DNA of 31,487 nt from Pleurotus djamor (Eukaryota; Basidiomycota; Agaricomycetes; Agaricales; Pleurotaceae), in the NCBI GenBank assembly GCA_029747585.1, contig JAPEVF010000537.1:1-31487 (forward strand), read 5' to 3'. This document shows, piece by piece, positions 29,288 to 31,487 of this stretch (position 1 is its first letter; each line of letters begins with the position of its first letter). The notes under the pieces are model-generated. The model saw nothing but the letters and a program-made list of their open reading frames with translations, ran no database searches and was not told the DNA's origin. The position numbers and the translations under genes were made by a program.

Positions 29288-31487
29288 ATGACCTCCTTCA
29301 ACAGGTTATTCGACGCTGTCCTCTTGACCGTCATCTACGTAGCTGCGACCTCTGCAGCACCGTTTGCTGGTAACGCCAAGTTCGGAACCCATCGCAACTA
29401 TGAGCTCGCCCGTGGCCTTCAGCTTGAGGCCTTCCACCCTCCCTCTACCTTTGAGGTTCGTTCTTCAATTGTCTTACACGCCAAATTTGGTTAACATTTG
29501 CCTCCAAATAGACCTTCGGTACGGGTATTGATCACCCCTTGAGCAAGCGCGACAATCCCGACCTCGAGGAGTCATCCATGGCTTTCGTCGAGTCCAAGCT
29601 CAACGTAGACAAGGCTGCAATCAAGCTTCGGACTAGCTTCACAGGAGAGACTGCTAAACACGCGTTCCTCCGCCAAGTTCATGTATGTGTGCCCTTTCTG
29701 CTCTTAGACATATCCCTGATCATGGTTCCTGTAGGACGGCATCCCTTTCGCCAACGCCGTCGCGAACGTTGCCTTCAATCACGACAACAAAGTGGTTTCG
29801 TTCGGGTCATCCTTTGTCAAGCCGAGTACGTCACATGGACGTCTGGACTTCGGACCGTCTACCCCTTCTCACGCTTCTATTTATACTAATAGCCAAGTTC
29901 GCCGCATCCAAGCCTACGCTTGCCCTTGACCAGGCTATTGCGAAGGCTGAGCAACTTTTGGACGGCAAGGACAACGGCCACCCGCCTACCCTTGAGTTCC
30001 TCGCGCTGCAAGACGGCTCAGCAGCACTCACGCATGTCATTCAGATTCAGAATGACGAAACTGGCGCATGGGTGGAAGCTTTCATTGATGCCCATACCGG
30101 CGAGCTTCGATCTGTCACTGACTTCGTGAACAAGGCTACGGTGAGTGTTCAGCGCATTTTCTCTCGAATTTCGCTTATCCAGTTTTTCCAGTACTTCGCC
30201 CTTCCCATCGCGAAGCAGTTACCTACGGAGGGTTTTGAGTTCATCGTTAACCCAGAAGATCCGCTGGCTTCACCTATCGGTTGGCTCAGCAGTAAGTCAC
30301 GTCCGTTCCTTCCCTTTTCTCCATCTCACTTCGATGTCACAAAAGCGGATGGGGTCACCACTTCGACGGTGACTGCGTAAGCGTGGTGTTATCAACCAGC
30401 GTTTCGTGTTGAATTGACCCAATATAGGGGGAACAATGTCATTGTCACAGGCCGCAATGGTGCGACTACGCCTCAGCCCTTTAGTTACACCTTCAATCCT
30501 GCTGCCGCGCCGACCGTTCCTGCTAACGCTAATCTGGCTAATGTCAACGCCTTCTACGTTGTCAACATCGTTCATGACTTCTCGTACAGATACGGATTCA
30601 CCGAGGTTTGTCGGATTTCGTTGAGCGTCGTGTATGAACTTACATTTACCCTGTTTCAGGCTGCGTTCAACTTTCAGGTTAATAACTTCGGGAAAGGTGG
30701 TCTGGGCAATGATCGCATTACCGTCGCTGTTCAGAACACCGCTGGCACGAACAATGCCGATTTCGCTACTCCGCCGGAGTAAGTCTCTACGTTCCTCCTC
30801 GGGTATCCGCACTATCTGATACACCTGCCAGTGGCCAATCCGGACGTATGAGGTGAACTTGCTCTGGAATACATACACACCTCGGGCTGTCTTTCTCACT
30901 GCTAATTTGCAGGGTCAGTATCTTCCACCCTAGTTGATGGCTTTTTCACAGTGTCTCCCTATGTCCCTTCTCCCCACAGAGTGAGAATTCTCCTTCTTAT
31001 GCTCGCCGGCTTACCCAATTCCGTAGTGTTCCTCTGGACTTTGACCAGCCCTCAACGTGACGGTGCCCTCGAAAACGACCTTCTCGTTCACGAGAATACC
31101 CATGGCATCACCAGCCGCATGACTGGAGGTGGTACTGGCCGCTGCCTCCAAACCACTGAAGCCGCGGGTATGGGTGAAGGTGAGCTTACGCCGCCCGTAA
31201 CTGAGGAAGCATTCTCATTTTCAGTTGGATAGGTTGGAGTGACGCTATGGCCGAGTTCGTCGTCTGGTTTTCTTTCCCTACTCGCTGTTTTTAACTGTCG
31301 CTTTGCGTCTCGCAGATGGACTGAGCACAAGTCCGCCGAAATTCTTGACTACGTCCTTGGACAGTGGGTTTCCAACAACCCAGCTGGTATCCGGTCTCAC
31401 CCCTACTCCACGTCCGCGTACGTTCGCTCTCTATTTTCCACCTCTCCAAGCTGACCCCAATCCCTAGTGTGACTAATCCTCTTCGCT
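29288..31487 (+). CDS. Fungalysin (M36) secreted metalloprotease, copy 2, 3' truncated by window
   Basis: Paralogue of the gene at 1460-4129 with the same intron positions wherever compared. It starts MTSFNRLFDAVLLTVIYVAA (signal peptide), then [20 protein letters not shown] and [12 protein letters not shown]. The propeptide exon carries [20 protein letters not shown]; the catalytic region begins GNNVIVTGRNGATTPQPFSY and NAFYVVNIVHDFSYRYGFTE. The zinc motif HENTH is encoded at 31089-31103 and [13 protein letters not shown] follows across an intron. The last visible coding exon ends SNNPAGIRSHPYSTS near 31420, and the C-terminus lies beyond the window. A 5-nt micro-exon at 30913-30917 best fits the junction before FLWTLTSPQRDG. 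Role: secreted protein degradation. It faces away from copy 1. Confidence 0.92.

Noticed and set aside
1..31487. CRISPR array, rRNA or tRNA genes
   Set aside because: No regularly spaced repeats and no recognisable structural RNA; the window is eukaryotic.

Overview
The window looks like a draft-quality piece of a filamentous basidiomycete genome, probably an agaricomycete. Genes are interrupted by many GT..AG introns of 43-86 nt, are packed on both strands, and include typical families: fungalysin M36 proteases, a microsomal cytochrome P450, an F-box protein, an HPP membrane protein and a secreted beta-carbonic anhydrase. There is no operon structure, no rRNA or tRNA that I could see, and no transposase or reverse transcriptase. 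Exon models were built by hand from splice signals and reading-frame continuity.

Layout. 391-972 (-): small unrecognised protein. 1460-4129 (-): complete fungalysin gene. 4616-4957 (-): coding-like frame with one stop. 5993-6632 (+): unrecognised gene. 6920-7729 (+): HPP membrane protein, converging on an F-box gene (7769-8919, -). 9137-9904 (-) and 10818-11550 (+): two divergent members (A and D) of an unrecognised small-protein family. 11704-13787 (-): cytochrome P450 in nine exons. 14330-15484 (-): secreted beta-carbonic anhydrase in seven exons. 16848-17583 (-): third family member (B). 18379-18780 and 19173-19654 (-): two further hypothetical genes. About 20220-20745 (+): decayed fungalysin fragment. 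21822-26450: a large, nearly perfect inverted duplication with 1.6-kb arms and a 1.4-kb spacer; each arm carries one copy of the fourth family type (C1 on -, C2 on +), transcribed away from the centre. 26714-26770 (-): remnant of the last carbonic anhydrase exon. 26980-27490 (-): small proline-rich gene. 29288 to the window end (+): second fungalysin gene, cut off by the window edge and facing away from the first.

The most interesting content is the A/B/C/D family. It has five loci in 17 kb. Intron positions and phases are shared, all have a TATAAA(A)G box about 50-95 nt before the ATG, and I recognise no known domain. The newest pair sits in the inverted duplication. Fungalysin and carbonic anhydrase remnants elsewhere in the window suggest the locus has repeatedly gained and lost duplicate copies.

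Data quality: the eight single N bases behave as spurious inserted bases. In six gene models, ignoring the N restores one continuous, sensible frame, so those genes should not be called pseudogenes.
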